Positions 22,908 through 30,749 of a stretch of 38,561 nucleotides of DNA are shown here, piece after piece. Numbering within the stretch: position 1 is the first letter of the stretch; every line of letters starts with the position of its first letter. The stretch is from Desulfovibrionaceae bacterium CG1_02_65_16 (lineage in GTDB: Bacteria; Desulfobacterota; Desulfovibrionia; Desulfovibrionales; Desulfovibrionaceae), in the NCBI GenBank assembly GCA_001871085.1, contig MNUQ01000153.1, forward strand, positions 1-38,561. The letters are read 5' to 3'. The notes under the pieces are model-generated. The model was not told the DNA's origin and did not search any database. It saw only the letters and a list, made by a program, of their open reading frames with translations. The translations under genes and the position numbers were made by a program.

Positions 22908-24398
22908 GGCCCTGGCGTCTTCCCGCTCGCTCTGCTTGAGGGGCTCCGTGGTGGCGCTGACGCGGTTGCGGCCGTTCTGCTTGGCCGCGTACATGGCCCT
23001 GTCCGCGCGGCCCACCAGGCTTTCCACGCTTTCCGCGTCCGTCAGGCTCGCCACGCCGAAGCTGGCGGTGACGCCGCCCGGCGTCAACCCGAGCAGAACC
23101 TCGTCATCCGCCACGGCGCGGCGCAGCTTCTCCGCCAGGACAAGCCCCGCCTCGGTGTCGCAATCGCGCAGAATCATGAGGAACTCTTCGCCTCCCCAGC
23201 GGCACACCGTGTCCGAGGCGCGCAGGTTTTGGCGCAGGCGCACGGCAACGCGCCTGAGCACCTCGTCGCCCACAAGATGCCCGCGCAAATCGTTGATCTC
23301 CTTGAAGTGGTCGAGGTCGGCAAGAATGACGGTCAGCGGCGTCTTTGTCCGGTGCGCCAGATCTATGGCCTGCAGGAACAGGGCGTCCAGGGTTTGCCGG
23401 TTCAGCAGGCCGGTGAGCTTGTCGGTGGTGGCCATCTCCGCCACGCGCTTTTGGTAGCGCGTAAGCGCCATGCCGGTGATGAGCACCACGAGCAGGGTGA
23501 CGCCCAGGCAAACGGCCAGATTCACGTACAGCGTGCGGCGTATGCCGGCCAGCGCCGCGTCCTCGGTCTTTTCCACAAAGAGGAACCATTTGAGTTCCGG
23601 AATGTAGCGCACGTTCAGCAGGTGGGTCTGGCCGCCGTTACGATATTCGTAGGAGCCATGCTGGGTGGCGAGAATGGCCGTGGCCTGGTCGCGCAGCCCC
23701 TCGACGTCGTTGATGTTCGTCGGGCCGTTGTGCGCGCCGTTGGCGGAGAGCAGAATGCGTCCGTCCTTGTCCACGAAGCTGATGCGCCGGTCGAAGCGCT
23801 GCTGATACTGGGTGATGGCGCGCCGCACGGCCTCCACGGTGAGCCCCACGCCGGCCGCGCCGAGGTAGCGTCCATCGTAGTCGAGCACGCGGTAGTTGAT
23901 GAAAATGGTCAAGAGGTCACGGTTGGCCATGTCCGGGTCCACGTTGATTTCGTAGGGCTCGGGCATGTCGCGCACGCGAAAGTACCAGGCGTCGCGCGGC
24001 TCGCCCTCGCGTACGCGTTTGAGCAGGCCCGATGGGTGGTAGTAGTTGTGCGTCTTTTCGGAGATGAAGAAGCTGGTGAAGGCGTTGTACCTGGCCATAA
24101 CCTCGCGCAGGTAGCGGGTCATCCGTATCTGGTCGCGCTCGCCGTCGAGGGTCCAGTCGCGCAGAAAGGTGTCGCTGGCCATCATGGAGGCCACGAACAC
24201 CGGCCGCACCAGATCCTTCAGGATCTCGGAATACACCGTGTCCGAGGTCAGCGGCAGCTCCTGGGTGAGGATGGCGTCGCGAATGGCCTGGCGCGACACC
24301 TGGTAGCTCACCAGCGTGGTGCTCAAAAATCCCAGGCCCAGAATCAGCGTGACCAGCAGGAGCACTGGGCGTTTGCGAGGCAGGGCGATGCGGGGCAT
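22905..24398 (-). CDS. Membrane diguanylate cyclase with periplasmic Cache sensor
   Basis: 497 aa from the ATG at 24398. Makes cyclic di-GMP in response to an external signal. Residues about 11-31 and 292-312 are membrane segments. Between them lies a double-Cache-type ligand domain (FFISEKTHNYYHPSGLLKRV, AWYFRVRDMPEPYEINVD, GRYLGAAGVGLTVEAV). The GGDEF domain starts near EMATTDKLTGLLNRQ and has the active signature GGEEF (402-406). The inhibitory I-site RASD (393-396) sits exactly five residues upstream, so product feedback is expected. It is the last gene of the minus-strand run that starts with the sensor kinase, 64 nt after glmS. The ribosome-binding site is poor (GGGA at about 14 nt), so the start could differ by a few codons. 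Confidence 0.92.
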   Translation of the reverse strand: MPRIALPRKRPVLLLVTLILGLGFLSTTLVSYQVSRQAIRDAILTQELPLTSDTVYSEILKDLVRPVFVASMMASDTFLRDWTLDGERDQIRMTRYLREVMARYNAFTSFFISEKTHNYYHPSGLLKRVREGEPRDAWYFRVRDMPEPYEINVDPDMANRDLLTIFINYRVLDYDGRYLGAAGVGLTVEAVRRAITQYQQRFDRRISFVDKDGRILLSANGAHNGPTNINDVEGLRDQATAILATQHGSYEYRNGGQTHLLNVRYIPELKWFLFVEKTEDAALAGIRRTLYVNLAVCLGVTLLVVLITGMALTRYQKRVAEMATTDKLTGLLNRQTLDALFLQAIDLAHRTKTPLTVILADLDHFKEINDLRGHLVGDEVLRRVAVRLRQNLRASDTVCRWGGEEFLMILRDCDTEAGLVLAEKLRRAVADDEVLLGLTPGGVTASFGVASLTDAESVESLVGRADRAMYAAKQNGRNRVSATTEPLKQSEREDARA

Positions 24399-24462
24399 CG
24401 AGAATTCGCCATCCCTTGGGAATGTGGTCTGGCCGGTGAACCCGGCGGAACGACGCTCCCGG

Positions 24463-26289
24463 TTATTCGACGGTGACGCTTTTGGCCAGATTGCGCGGCT
24501 GGTCCACATCCTTGCCGAGGTAGTCGGCCATTTCGTAGGCGAAGAGCTGAAGCGCCGGCAGGGTGACGAAGGCGGCCAGCGGTCCATTGGCCCGCGGCAG
24601 GGTCCAGGGGTGCTCCACGTCCAGGTCCAGCCCTTCGTTGGTGAGGGCGATGATTTCGCCCGCGCGCGCCTGCACCTCCACCAGATTTGACTTCACTTTG
24701 GGGAAAAACTCGTCGTCCAGGGCTATGGCGAAGGTGGGGAAGCGCGGGTCGATGAGCGCGATGGGCCCATGCTTCATTTCGCCCGCCGCGTAGCCTTCGG
24801 CATGGATGTAGCTGATCTCCTTGAGTTTGAGCGCTCCCTCCAGGGCCAGCGGGTAACAGGGCCCCCGGCCCAGGAACAGGAAGCTCGTGGCCTCCGCGTA
24901 GCGCCGGGCCAAATGCTGGGCGCTGGTGCGCAGCCCGGGCAGGGCGTTCTCCAGCAGCGCCGGCAGGCTGGTCAGCTCGCGCACCATGTCCGCGCAGGCG
25001 GCCTCGGTCATGGCTCCGTTTCTGCGGCCCCAGTACAGGGTGAGCAGGAGCAGCGCGGCCAGCTGGCTGCACATGGCCTTGGTGGAGGCCACGCTGATTT
25101 CCGGCCCGGCTTGGCTGTAGACCACATGGTCGGCCTCGCGCGAGATGCTGGAGCCCACCACGTTGCACAGGCCGATGACCGGCAGTCCGCGGCTTTTGGC
25201 CAGCTTGATGCCGGCCATGGTGTCCATCGTCTCGCCGCTTTGGCTGATGGCGAGCACCACGCCGTTCTTGGGCAGAATGGGGTCACGGTAGCGGAACTCG
25301 GAGGCTATTTCCACCTGCACAGGGATTTTTGCGTATTTTTCCAGCAGATACATGCCCCACAGGCCGGCGTGGTAGCTGGTGCCGCAGGCCACGATATGCA
25401 AACGCTCCGGCGCGGGCATGTCGTCCAGCTCGGGCAGGCGCACCTGCCCCGTGGCGGCGTCTATGCGTCCGAGAAGGCAGTCGCGGATGACCTTGGGCTG
25501 CTCGAAGATCTCCTTGAGCATGAAATGTTTGTAGCCGCCCTTTTCGGCCGCCTGCACGTCCCAGTTGATGTGCGCCACCGTTTTCTCAATGGGGGCCAGG
25601 GTGGCCGTGTCCATGACCTCCCAGCTGGTGGCGGTGATTTTGACCAGCTCGCCGTCCTCCAGGAAGACCACGTCGCGCGTGTAGGGCAGAAAGGCCGGAA
25701 TGTCGGAGCCGAAGAAATTTTCGCCGGTGCCCACGCCCATGACGAGCGGGCTGGCCACGCGGGTGGCCCACAGGGTGCCCGGGTGGTCCAGGCTCATGAC
25801 CACGATGGCGTAGGTCCCCTCCACGCGGGAAAGCGCGGCCGAAATGGCCAGGGTCACGTCGCCGCCGGTGTCCTTCAGGCACTCGGCGATGAGGTTCACG
25901 AGGACCTCGGAGTCCGTGTCGGACCGGAAGGCGATGCCCTTGGCCGAGAGCTCGGCCTTGATGGCCTGGTAGTTCTCGATGATGCCGTTGTGGATGATGG
26001 CGAGTTTGCCCGTGTGGTCCAGGTGCGGGTGGGCGTTCTTTTCCACCGGGGCTCCGTGTGTGGCCCAGCGGGTGTGCCCCATGGCCGATGTGGCGGAGAA
26101 CACGTTCCGGCTTTCCAGCTTTTTCTCCAGGTTGCCCAGCTTGCCCTCGGCGCGGATGACCGAGAGCTCGCCGTTCTGGACGAAGCTGACGCCGGCGGAG
26201 TCGTAACCGCGATATTCAAGACGGCGCAGGCCCTCGATGACGAGGGGGACGGCGGGCCTGTGTCCGCAGTAACCAATGATTCCGCACAT
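24463..26289 (-). CDS. glmS: Glutamine--fructose-6-phosphate aminotransferase (isomerizing)
   Basis: 608 aa, full length. Makes glucosamine-6-phosphate for peptidoglycan and lipopolysaccharide. The mature N-terminus starts at Cys2 (MCGIIGYCGHRP), the glutaminase nucleophile; RRLEYRGYDSAGV and GHTRWATHGAP follow. Two SIS domains lie in the second half (IVACGTSYHAG, AISQSGETMDT, LFLGRGPCYPLALEGALKLKE, HAEGYAAGEMKHGPIAL), and the C-terminus NLAKSVTVE is canonical. GGAGG lies about 9 nt before the ATG. It is 29 nt behind rdgB on the same transcript. No GlmS ribozyme-like leader is seen. Confidence 0.97.
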   Translation of the reverse strand: MCGIIGYCGHRPAVPLVIEGLRRLEYRGYDSAGVSFVQNGELSVIRAEGKLGNLEKKLESRNVFSATSAMGHTRWATHGAPVEKNAHPHLDHTGKLAIIHNGIIENYQAIKAELSAKGIAFRSDTDSEVLVNLIAECLKDTGGDVTLAISAALSRVEGTYAIVVMSLDHPGTLWATRVASPLVMGVGTGENFFGSDIPAFLPYTRDVVFLEDGELVKITATSWEVMDTATLAPIEKTVAHINWDVQAAEKGGYKHFMLKEIFEQPKVIRDCLLGRIDAATGQVRLPELDDMPAPERLHIVACGTSYHAGLWGMYLLEKYAKIPVQVEIASEFRYRDPILPKNGVVLAISQSGETMDTMAGIKLAKSRGLPVIGLCNVVGSSISREADHVVYSQAGPEISVASTKAMCSQLAALLLLTLYWGRRNGAMTEAACADMVRELTSLPALLENALPGLRTSAQHLARRYAEATSFLFLGRGPCYPLALEGALKLKEISYIHAEGYAAGEMKHGPIALIDPRFPTFAIALDDEFFPKVKSNLVEVQARAGEIIALTNEGLDLDVEHPWTLPRANGPLAAFVTLPALQLFAYEMADYLGKDVDQPRNLAKSVTVE

Positions 26290-26318
26290 GGATGAAACCT
26301 CCGTCGGCGGCTTGGGGG

Positions 26319-26972
26319 TTAGGGGCGGGGCGCGGGCTTGGTCCGGCTGGCGCGGGTCCAGAAGTCGGGCCAGTGTTTCAGCAGCTCGCGCAGGGCGCGG
26401 CCGCGGTGGGAGCGCGCGTTCTTTTCCTCGCGCGCAAGCTCCGCCGCGCTTTTGCCCAGTTCGGGGTCGAAGAAGAGCGGATCGTAGCCGAAGCCGGCGG
26501 CGCCGCGCGGGGCGTTCAGCACGCGGCCTTCCCAGCGTCCCTCGGCGAAAATTTCCTCTCCGTTTGGCGCAATGGCCGCCACCAGGCTGACGAAACGGCA
26601 GGCGCGCGCATCCTCGGGCACGTCTTTCATGACGTCCAGCAGCTTTTCGTTGTTTCGCGCATCGGTGGCGCCGGGATCGGAAAATCGGGCGGAGTACACG
26701 CCGGGCGCGCCATCAAGCGCGTCCACCACCAGGCCGGAGTCGTCGGCCAGGGCGACAAGCCCGGTGGCCTGGGCCACTGTGCGCGCCTTGAGCGCGGCGT
26801 TTTCGGCAAAGGTGGTTCCGGTCTCCTCAATCTCCCCGATTTCGGGGAAGGAGCCCAGGCCAAGGACCGTGAGGCCGAATCCGGCCAGCAGGTCGTTCAG
26901 TTCCTTGATCTTGCCCGGGTTGCGGGTGGCCAGGACGATGCGGTTTTCCGTGGGGGGATCGGGGCGGCTCAT
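26319..26972 (-). CDS. rdgB: XTP/dITP diphosphatase (RdgB/HAM1)
   Basis: 217 aa from the ATG at 26972 (MSRPDPPTENRIVLATRNPGK). An in-frame ATG 12 codons upstream overlaps the kinase gene and adds nothing conserved. Hydrolyses non-canonical purine triphosphates to keep them out of DNA. Signature blocks: IVLATRNPGKIKELNDLL, ETGTTFAENAALKA, LADDSGLVVDALDGAPGVYSARF, RGAAGFGYDPLFF and SHRGRALREL. The ribosome-binding site is weak. It starts 10 nt after the kinase stop, and the conserved order rdgB-glmS follows. Confidence 0.95.
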   Translation of the reverse strand: MSRPDPPTENRIVLATRNPGKIKELNDLLAGFGLTVLGLGSFPEIGEIEETGTTFAENAALKARTVAQATGLVALADDSGLVVDALDGAPGVYSARFSDPGATDARNNEKLLDVMKDVPEDARACRFVSLVAAIAPNGEEIFAEGRWEGRVLNAPRGAAGFGYDPLFFDPELGKSAAELAREEKNARSHRGRALRELLKHWPDFWTRASRTKPAPRP

Positions 26973-26982
26973 GGCCCGTTGT

Positions 26983-28461
26983 CTACCTGTCCGGGCCGGA
27001 TTTCGCAACCGCCAGTTGCGGGGGCAGGTGCAGGGTCACGCGGGTGCCCTCGCCGGGCACGCTGAAGAGCTCCACCGTGCCGCCGATGTCGTCGAGGGTC
27101 TTTTTGGTCATGGAGAGCCCCAGGCCGGAGCCGCGCCCCTTGGTGCTGAAGAACGGGCTGAAGATTTTATCGCGTATTTCCGGTGGAATGCCGTGACCGG
27201 TGTCCTCCACCTCCAGCAGCACATGGGTGTGGCCCATGGCCGTGCGCACGGCGAGCCGGCCGCCTTCCGGCATGGCCTCCACGGCGTTTTTGACGAGGTT
27301 GATGAGGCACTGCTTGATGAGCTCCGGTCCCGCCTTCACCTGGGGCAGGTCCTCGGCCAGCTTCAGCGTGGGCACAATGCCCTGGTTTTCGCAGGCCAGG
27401 CCCATAAGCTCCATGGTGTCGCGCACAATGTCGTTGAGGTCCGTCACCCCCCGCCCGGGCTCCACGGGCCGGGCGAAGGTGAGGATGCTCTTGAGGATGC
27501 CGTCGAGCCGCTTGGACTCCTCGATGATGATTTCGATCTTCTCGCGCGCGGCGGGCTCGCTTATGGTGCGCAGCAGCTGGTTGGCGAAGCCGCCGATGGC
27601 GAACAGCGGGTTGCGTATCTCGTGGGCGATGTAGGTGCTCATTTCGCCGATGGAGGCCAGCCGTTCGGACTGCTGGAGGCGCTGCTCCATTTGCGTGCGG
27701 TTGGTTATGTCGCGGCGGATGCACAGAAAGCTCACGGGCGCGCCGGAGTCGTCCTGAATGGGGTAGACGTACTCGCGCGTGTAGTGCAGGCGCCTCTCGG
27801 CGTCCACATGGGCCAGGGTGGATTCCGAGCCCTCGCCGGTGAGCAGGGCGTGCTCAAGGGGATGCGGGGCCTCGGCGTTGCCGTTCAGTCCCTCGGGCAG
27901 GCGGAAGAACTCGCGCAGGTGCCGGCCCATGATGGCGCTTTTGGGCAGATTCTGGCTCGTCAGCACGGCCTTGTTGCAGTCCAGCACCCGCCCTTCCCCG
28001 TCCACCAGCGCTATCTCCTCGCGCAGCTGGTCGATGACGTTCTTGACCAGGCTGCGGCTTTGCAGCAGGTCGAACTTGCAGGCCACCCACATCTGGTCCG
28101 AGGAGAGCAGCCGCAAAAAAAAGCTGGCCGCGGCGCGCTCCACAAGCGTAAGCGAGGCCGGCAGCCCATGGCGCAGATCGGTCAGCAGGGCCTCCTGCCC
28201 GGTGGTCTCCATGACCATGTTGAGCTCCGGGTGGGCGGCCAGCATGTCGCGCCAGCCGCCGTACACGGGCAGGTCCACTCCCGGTGGCGCGCCGCCGCCG
28301 GCCTGGGCGCCCTCGTGCAGGGCCAGGGCGCGCAGGCCCAGCTGGCCCAGCACGCGCTCGTTGCCGAGCGAGACGAAAAGCTCCCAGAAAGGCGCAAGGG
28401 ATGTCTTGTCGCCTATGAGCCCTATGCGGTATTGCTTCATCGCCCGCAGGGATTCCAGCAT
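26983..28461 (-). CDS. Cytoplasmic histidine kinase with Rossmann-like N-terminal domain and PAS domain
   Basis: 492 aa from the ATG at 28461, which has AGGAG about 9 nt upstream. There are no membrane segments. Residues about 10-125 look like a dinucleotide-binding fold (YRIGLIGDKTSLAPFWELF, then MVMETTGQEALLTDL), an unusual input module. A PAS domain follows (about 145-255; LREEIALVDGEGRVLDCNKAV, PVSFLCIRRDITNRTQ). The HisKA box has His280 (STYIAHEIRNPLFAIGGF). The ATPase domain has the N-box NLVKNAVEAMPEGG, EDTGHGIPPEI, FSPFFSTKGRGSGLGLSM and GTRVTLHLPP. No response regulator is adjacent, so it is an orphan NtrB-like kinase. It heads the rdgB-glmS-diguanylate cyclase run, suggesting it senses a cytoplasmic metabolite or nucleotide cofactor (inference). 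Confidence 0.9.
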   Translation of the reverse strand: MLESLRAMKQYRIGLIGDKTSLAPFWELFVSLGNERVLGQLGLRALALHEGAQAGGGAPPGVDLPVYGGWRDMLAAHPELNMVMETTGQEALLTDLRHGLPASLTLVERAAASFFLRLLSSDQMWVACKFDLLQSRSLVKNVIDQLREEIALVDGEGRVLDCNKAVLTSQNLPKSAIMGRHLREFFRLPEGLNGNAEAPHPLEHALLTGEGSESTLAHVDAERRLHYTREYVYPIQDDSGAPVSFLCIRRDITNRTQMEQRLQQSERLASIGEMSTYIAHEIRNPLFAIGGFANQLLRTISEPAAREKIEIIIEESKRLDGILKSILTFARPVEPGRGVTDLNDIVRDTMELMGLACENQGIVPTLKLAEDLPQVKAGPELIKQCLINLVKNAVEAMPEGGRLAVRTAMGHTHVLLEVEDTGHGIPPEIRDKIFSPFFSTKGRGSGLGLSMTKKTLDDIGGTVELFSVPGEGTRVTLHLPPQLAVAKSGPDR

Positions 28462-28516
28462 GTCGGGGTCTCCTTTTGCGCCGGGGGGACGCGTCACAAG
28501 GATGGTCTGACGGAGT

Positions 28517-28544
28517 ATTTTACACGACGGCAGACAAAGCGCAA
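28517..28544 (-). promoter_or_regulatory. Possible promoter of the kinase-rdgB-glmS run
   Basis: On the minus strand TTGCGC (complement of 28539-28544, 3/6), a 16-nt spacer and TAAAAT (complement of 28517-28522, 5/6). It is about 55 nt ahead of the kinase ATG. The -35 is poor, so this is only a candidate. Confidence 0.35.
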
Positions 28545-28590
28545 CAGAGAGTCCACAACATTGCCACAGCAACATTCGAGGAGTTCACAC

Positions 28591-29895
28591 ATGTCGTCCA
28601 TCCGCGTCCACACCATCAGCCTTGGCTGCCCCAAAAACCGCGTGGACACGGAGCGCATGCTCGGCGCGCTCGGTCCGTCCTTCGCCCCGGCCGAGGGCGT
28701 GGACGGCGCCGATCTCGTGCTCGTGAACACCTGCGGGTTCATCCGCCCGGCGGTGGAGGAGAGCGTGGACACCATCATCGAGGTCATCCGCGAGGCCGAG
28801 GCGGCCGAGAAACGCCCGCTCATCGCCGTGACCGGCTGCATGGTGAGCCGTTACGGCGAGGCGGACCTCGCCCGCGATCTGCCCGAGGTGGACCTTTGGC
28901 TCTCCACGCGCGAGCTTGCGGCCTGGCCGGAGCGCATTGGCGCGGCCCTGGGCCGCGAGGGGCTGGACGCCATGGGCGCGCGCCGCCTGAGCACCGAGCC
29001 GGGCTACGCCTACCTCAAGATCAGCGAGGGGTGCTCGCACAAGTGCGCCTTCTGCACCATCCCCAGCATCCGCGGCAAGCATGTGAGCCGTCCGCTCGAC
29101 GAGCTGACCCGCGAGGCGCGCCTGCTGGTGGAGCAGGGCGGCGTGCCGGAGCTGGTGCTGGTGGGCCAGGACGTGACCAGCTACGGCCGCGACCTGGACA
29201 TGAAGGACGGCCTCAAGCGTCTGCTCGACGCCCTCATGCCCATACGCGGGCTCAAGTGGCTGCGGCTCATGTATCTGTATCCGGCGGGGCTCACCGACGG
29301 CCTGCTGAAACACCTGAGCAGCCTGGGGCGGCCGCTGCTGCCCTATTTCGACATTCCGCTGCAGCACGCCCACCCGGAGATCCTCTCGGCCATGGGCCGG
29401 CCCTTCGCCCAGGATCCTTCGCTGGTCATCGACCGCGTGCGCGCGCACTTTCCGGAGGCGGCGCTGCGCACCAGCCTCATCGTGGGCTTCCCCGGCGAAA
29501 CCTCCGCGCACTTCAAGACGCTCAAGGCGTTTGTGGAGCGCTCGCGCTTCACCAACCTCGGCGTGTTCCCCTACCATCAGGAGGAGGGCACCCGCGCGGC
29601 GGCGCTGCCCGGGCAGGTGCCGCAGGGCGTTAAAACGCGCCGGCGCAACGCGCTCATGCAGTTGCAGGAGTCCATCAGCCGCGAGGTGCTGGAGAATCTC
29701 GTCGGCACCCGGCAGGAGGTGCTGGTGGAGGATGAGAGCCCTGAATGGCCAGGCCTGCATGTGGGCCGCGTGTGGTGGCAGGCCCCGGAGGTGGATGGCG
29801 TGACCTATGTGAGCGGTCCCAAGGTGAAGCCCGGCCGCATGGTCATGGCCGACATCGAGCAGGCCAAGAGCTACGATCTGGTGGCTTTGGCCTAG
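28591..29895 (+). CDS. rimO: Ribosomal protein S12 methylthiotransferase
   Basis: 434 aa from the ATG at 28591, which has GAGGAG about 8 nt upstream. A large in-frame extension upstream is antisense to the kinase and not part of the gene. Adds a methylthio group to an Asp of ribosomal protein S12. The N-terminal MTTase domain has cluster ligands Cys13 (ISLGCPKNRVDTE), Cys48 (VNTCGF) and Cys83 (TGCMVSRYG). The radical-SAM motif is Cys148-x3-Cys152-x2-Cys155 (SEGCSHKCAFCTIPSIRGK). A TRAM domain lies at the C-terminus. ISLGCPKN and the PYFDIPLQHAH block favour RimO over MiaB. Confidence 0.96.
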   Translation: MSSIRVHTISLGCPKNRVDTERMLGALGPSFAPAEGVDGADLVLVNTCGFIRPAVEESVDTIIEVIREAEAAEKRPLIAVTGCMVSRYGEADLARDLPEVDLWLSTRELAAWPERIGAALGREGLDAMGARRLSTEPGYAYLKISEGCSHKCAFCTIPSIRGKHVSRPLDELTREARLLVEQGGVPELVLVGQDVTSYGRDLDMKDGLKRLLDALMPIRGLKWLRLMYLYPAGLTDGLLKHLSSLGRPLLPYFDIPLQHAHPEILSAMGRPFAQDPSLVIDRVRAHFPEAALRTSLIVGFPGETSAHFKTLKAFVERSRFTNLGVFPYHQEEGTRAAALPGQVPQGVKTRRRNALMQLQESISREVLENLVGTRQEVLVEDESPEWPGLHVGRVWWQAPEVDGVTYVSGPKVKPGRMVMADIEQAKSYDLVALA

Positions 29896-29943
29896 CGCCG
29901 GAGCGAAACGGCGGCGGCGCGGCTGGTCCGCGGGGAGGCGCAC

Positions 29944-30459
29944 ATGGTCAAGAAGCCGAGGAGGAAACTCGGGCCGGCGGCGACGTTCAATCACGACACG
30001 CACTTGGTGACCAACGTCAACGCCAAGTTCGAGGCGGGGCTCAGCACTGGCCAGCGCGTGGCCGACGCCGTGGCGCGCGTCGTGGGCGGCTGGCCCTTCA
30101 TCATCACCCAGACCGTGATCATTCTGGCCTGGATGGCCGTGAACGGCTACCTCGCCTATCAAGCCGCGACCAATCCGGCCTATTTCAAGGCCTGGGACCC
30201 GTATCCGTTCATTCTGCTCAACCTGGCGCTGAGCTTCCAGGCGGCGTACACCGGACCCATCGTCATGATGAGCCAGAACCGGCAGGCCGAAAAGGACCGG
30301 CTCATGGCCGAGCAGGACTACCACGTCAACGTGCGGGCCGAGGAGGAAATCAAGGTGCTCATGGAGCAGCTGACGCACCAGGACCAGCTTCTTCTGGAGC
30401 TCGCCGCCCGGCTGGACAAGCTTGGACAGGCGAGCGGCCTGACGGATACGGAGGAGTAG
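29944..30459 (+). CDS. DUF1003 membrane protein
   Basis: 171 aa. Two membrane segments are visible, at about 45-68 (VVGGWPFIITQTVIILAWMA) and 85-105. The diagnostic block DPYPFILLNLALSFQAAYTGPIVMMSQNRQ plus AEKDRLMAEQDYHVNVRAEEEIKVL places it in the DUF1003 family, whose function is unknown. The last third is predicted helical and probably coiled. GGGGAGG lies about 6 nt before the ATG. It is 48 nt behind rimO in the same direction. Confidence 0.9.
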   Translation: MVKKPRRKLGPAATFNHDTHLVTNVNAKFEAGLSTGQRVADAVARVVGGWPFIITQTVIILAWMAVNGYLAYQAATNPAYFKAWDPYPFILLNLALSFQAAYTGPIVMMSQNRQAEKDRLMAEQDYHVNVRAEEEIKVLMEQLTHQDQLLLELAARLDKLGQASGLTDTEE

Positions 30460-30629
30460 CCGGCCTCCTTTCCCTTTCGCCCCTTCCTGTTGGGGGGCCC
30501 TCCCGCTTCGCCCCGCCCTGCCATGAGCGTTGCCGGCGTTTTTTGCGCCCGCGCGCCACCGTTTGGTGGCTCCTTGCTGCCACCCCCGGCTTCCGCCCGC
30601 CTTCCAGAGTTGGCAGGCCGTGGATTACG

Positions 30630-30649
30630 GTAAGCCATAACACGCTTAC
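30630..30649 (+). promoter_or_regulatory. Inverted repeat GTAAGC-N8-GCTTAC (possible activator site)
   Basis: A perfect 6-bp inverted repeat with an 8-nt centre, centred about 63 bp upstream of the start predicted from the -24/-12 element at 30677. An AT-rich stretch (30650-30672) lies between them and could bend. The layout suits an enhancer site for a sigma-54 activator. No known consensus was matched. Confidence 0.45.
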
Positions 30650-30676
30650 ATAAAACGATAAAATATTTTTCTTCTT

Positions 30677-30692
30677 CGGCACAGGCCTTGCT
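30677..30692 (+). promoter_or_regulatory. Sigma-54 (-24/-12) promoter of the split-Soret cytochrome gene
   Basis: CGGCACAGGCCTTGCT aligns without gaps to the sigma-54 consensus TGGCACGNNNNTTGCW. GGCAC and TTGCT all match and the GG/GC spacing is exact. Transcription would start near 30703, about 47 nt before the ATG at 30750. Confidence 0.7.
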
Positions 30693-30701
30693 CTACAGGT
30701 T

Positions 30702-30717
30702 GTGCGCGCAGGCGCAC
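30702..30717 (+). other. Short leader hairpin GTGCGC-N4-GCGCAC
   Basis: A perfect 6-bp inverted repeat with a 4-nt loop at the expected 5' end of the cytochrome transcript. It could stabilise the mRNA. Confidence 0.4.
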
Positions 30718-30749
30718 CCCCATGCAAAAAAACCGAAGAGGAGCAGCAT

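Noticed and set aside
30539-30544. T-run after the DUF1003 gene as an intrinsic terminator
   Set aside because: No convincing stem of more than 4 bp lies directly before it.
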